The notes under the pieces: model-generated
What the model saw: only the letters and a program-made list of their open reading frames with translations
Databases searched by the model: none
What the model was told of the DNA's origin: nothing
Shown: positions 13,335 to 13,949 of the stretch, in pieces
How positions within the stretch are numbered: the stretch's first letter is position 1
Layout: each line of letters opens with the position of its first letter
From: Candidatus Methanoplasma sp.
GTDB taxonomy: Archaea; Thermoplasmatota; Thermoplasmata; Methanomassiliicoccales; Methanomethylophilaceae
DNA: 13,949 bases
NCBI GenBank assembly: GCA_031288985.1
Contig: JAITQH010000128.1
Span: forward strand, 1 to 13,949
Reading direction: 5' to 3'
Translations under genes and position numbers: made by a program

Positions 13335-13949
13335 TGCATCTGGATGTGGACGGCGTATGTTTCTCGTACCGCGGCGTGCGGGCTTTGGACGATGTTTCGT
13401 TCAAAGCCGAGAAGGGGGAGGTCGTCGCGCTCCTGGGGCCCAACGGCGCAGGGAAGACCACCCTGCTGAAGTGTCTGAACCGCATATTGGAACCCGGCGG
13501 GGGCGCAGTGGCGGTGGACGGCGTCGACATGCACGGACTCAGCCTCCGCGGCGCCGCCAAACAGATGGGGTATGTGGCGCAGCGCGGCGAGACGTCGAGG
13601 ACGACGGTGTTCGACGCCGTTCTCCTGGGGCGCAGGCCGTACATCGAATGGGGCGTCGGAGAGAACGACCTCAGGATCACCGAGCGCATCCTGAAGACGA
13701 CGGGGCTGGACCGCATGGCCCTCAGATACATTGACGAGATAAGCGGCGGGGAATATCAGATGGTGCAGATCGCAAGGGCCCTGGCGCAGCAGCCCAAGGT
13801 CCTGCTGATGGACGAACCCACCAGCAGCCTCGACATTGCAAATCAGCACATGGTGATGAGGCTGGTGAGGAATGTCGTTAAACGCAATGACATGGTTGCC
13901 GTCATCACCATGCACGATCTGAATCTGGCCGTCCGTTATTCGGACGGGT
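13334..13949 (+). CDS. ABC transporter ATP-binding protein (BtuD/FecE-like), 3' end missing
   Basis: This nucleotide-binding subunit powers the importer. The first 205 residues are present and the right edge cuts the gene; about 50 residues are likely missing. It shows Walker A GPNGAGKTT (35-43), Q-loop Gln83, signature ISGGEYQMVQIARAL (136-150), Walker B VLLMDEP (156-162), D-loop SSLD and switch His194 in ITMHDLNLA. These all fit an active ATPase of the FecE/BtuD group, and HDLNLA is typical of that group. The signature begins with Ile instead of Leu, a common variant. ATG 13334 overlaps the permease TGA (sequence TGATG) and has GGAGG (13321-13325) 8 nt upstream. Confidence 0.95.
   Translation, partial: MHLDVDGVCFSYRGVRALDDVSFKAEKGEVVALLGPNGAGKTTLLKCLNRILEPGGGAVAVDGVDMHGLSLRGAAKQMGYVAQRGETSRTTVFDAVLLGRRPYIEWGVGENDLRITERILKTTGLDRMALRYIDEISGGEYQMVQIARALAQQPKVLLMDEPTSSLDIANQHMVMRLVRNVVKRNDMVAVITMHDLNLAVRYSDG

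Noticed and set aside
1..13949. CRISPR array, insertion sequence, integrase or attachment site
   Set aside because: I saw no regularly spaced direct repeats, transposase-like genes or terminal repeats. Gene order and composition look uniform and chromosomal.

Overview
The window is archaeal. It carries a linked S12 - S7 - EF-2 - EF-1alpha block, a 54-residue Sec61beta, a diphthamide-type EF-2, and archaeal TATA boxes about 26 nt upstream of most first genes. The combination of a NikR-like nickel regulator, an acetate-transporter homologue, G+C-rich codon choice and no TAG stop among the 12 complete genes best fits a Thermoplasmata methanogen of the Methanomassiliicoccales (methyl-reducing, pyrrolysine-using). 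The domain is certain. The order is inference, because no methanogenesis gene lies in the window.

Left part (1-4301, minus strand): the translation operon rps12 - rps7 - fusA - tuf. S12, S7 and EF-2 are tightly spaced with Shine-Dalgarno (SD) sites. EF-1alpha has an additional strong TATA promoter that begins almost at the EF-2 stop codon, and the gene runs off the left edge. A 388-bp gap (4302-4689), G+C-rich and hairpin-rich in its middle, separates this operon from the divergent secG/Sec61beta gene (4690-4854).

Middle part (4940-9540): three separately promoted minus-strand genes, namely a CPA2-type Na+(K+)/H+ antiporter, an unrecognised Ala/Pro-rich acidic protein with a duplicated short motif, and a NikR-like ribbon-helix-helix metal sensor. 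The sensor is divergent from a ZIP-family metal transporter. Next comes an AceTr/SatP-type acetate transporter whose TATA box overlaps a near-perfect palindrome.

Right part (9559-13949): a rubredoxin-glutamate synthase (FMN domain) fusion on the minus strand, divergent from a three-gene ABC importer (binding protein, BtuC/FecCD permease, ATPase cut by the right edge). The importer promoter is a TATA element enclosed by a perfect 9-bp inverted repeat, the layout of a repressor-controlled metal or metal-chelate uptake operon. The NikR-like regulator is an obvious candidate to test, though nothing in the sequence proves the link.

I saw no tRNA, rRNA, CRISPR array, insertion sequence or prophage. 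I did not find a clearly new multi-gene system. The best leads are the two palindromic operators, the unknown repeat-containing protein, the NikR variant and the hairpin-rich gap.
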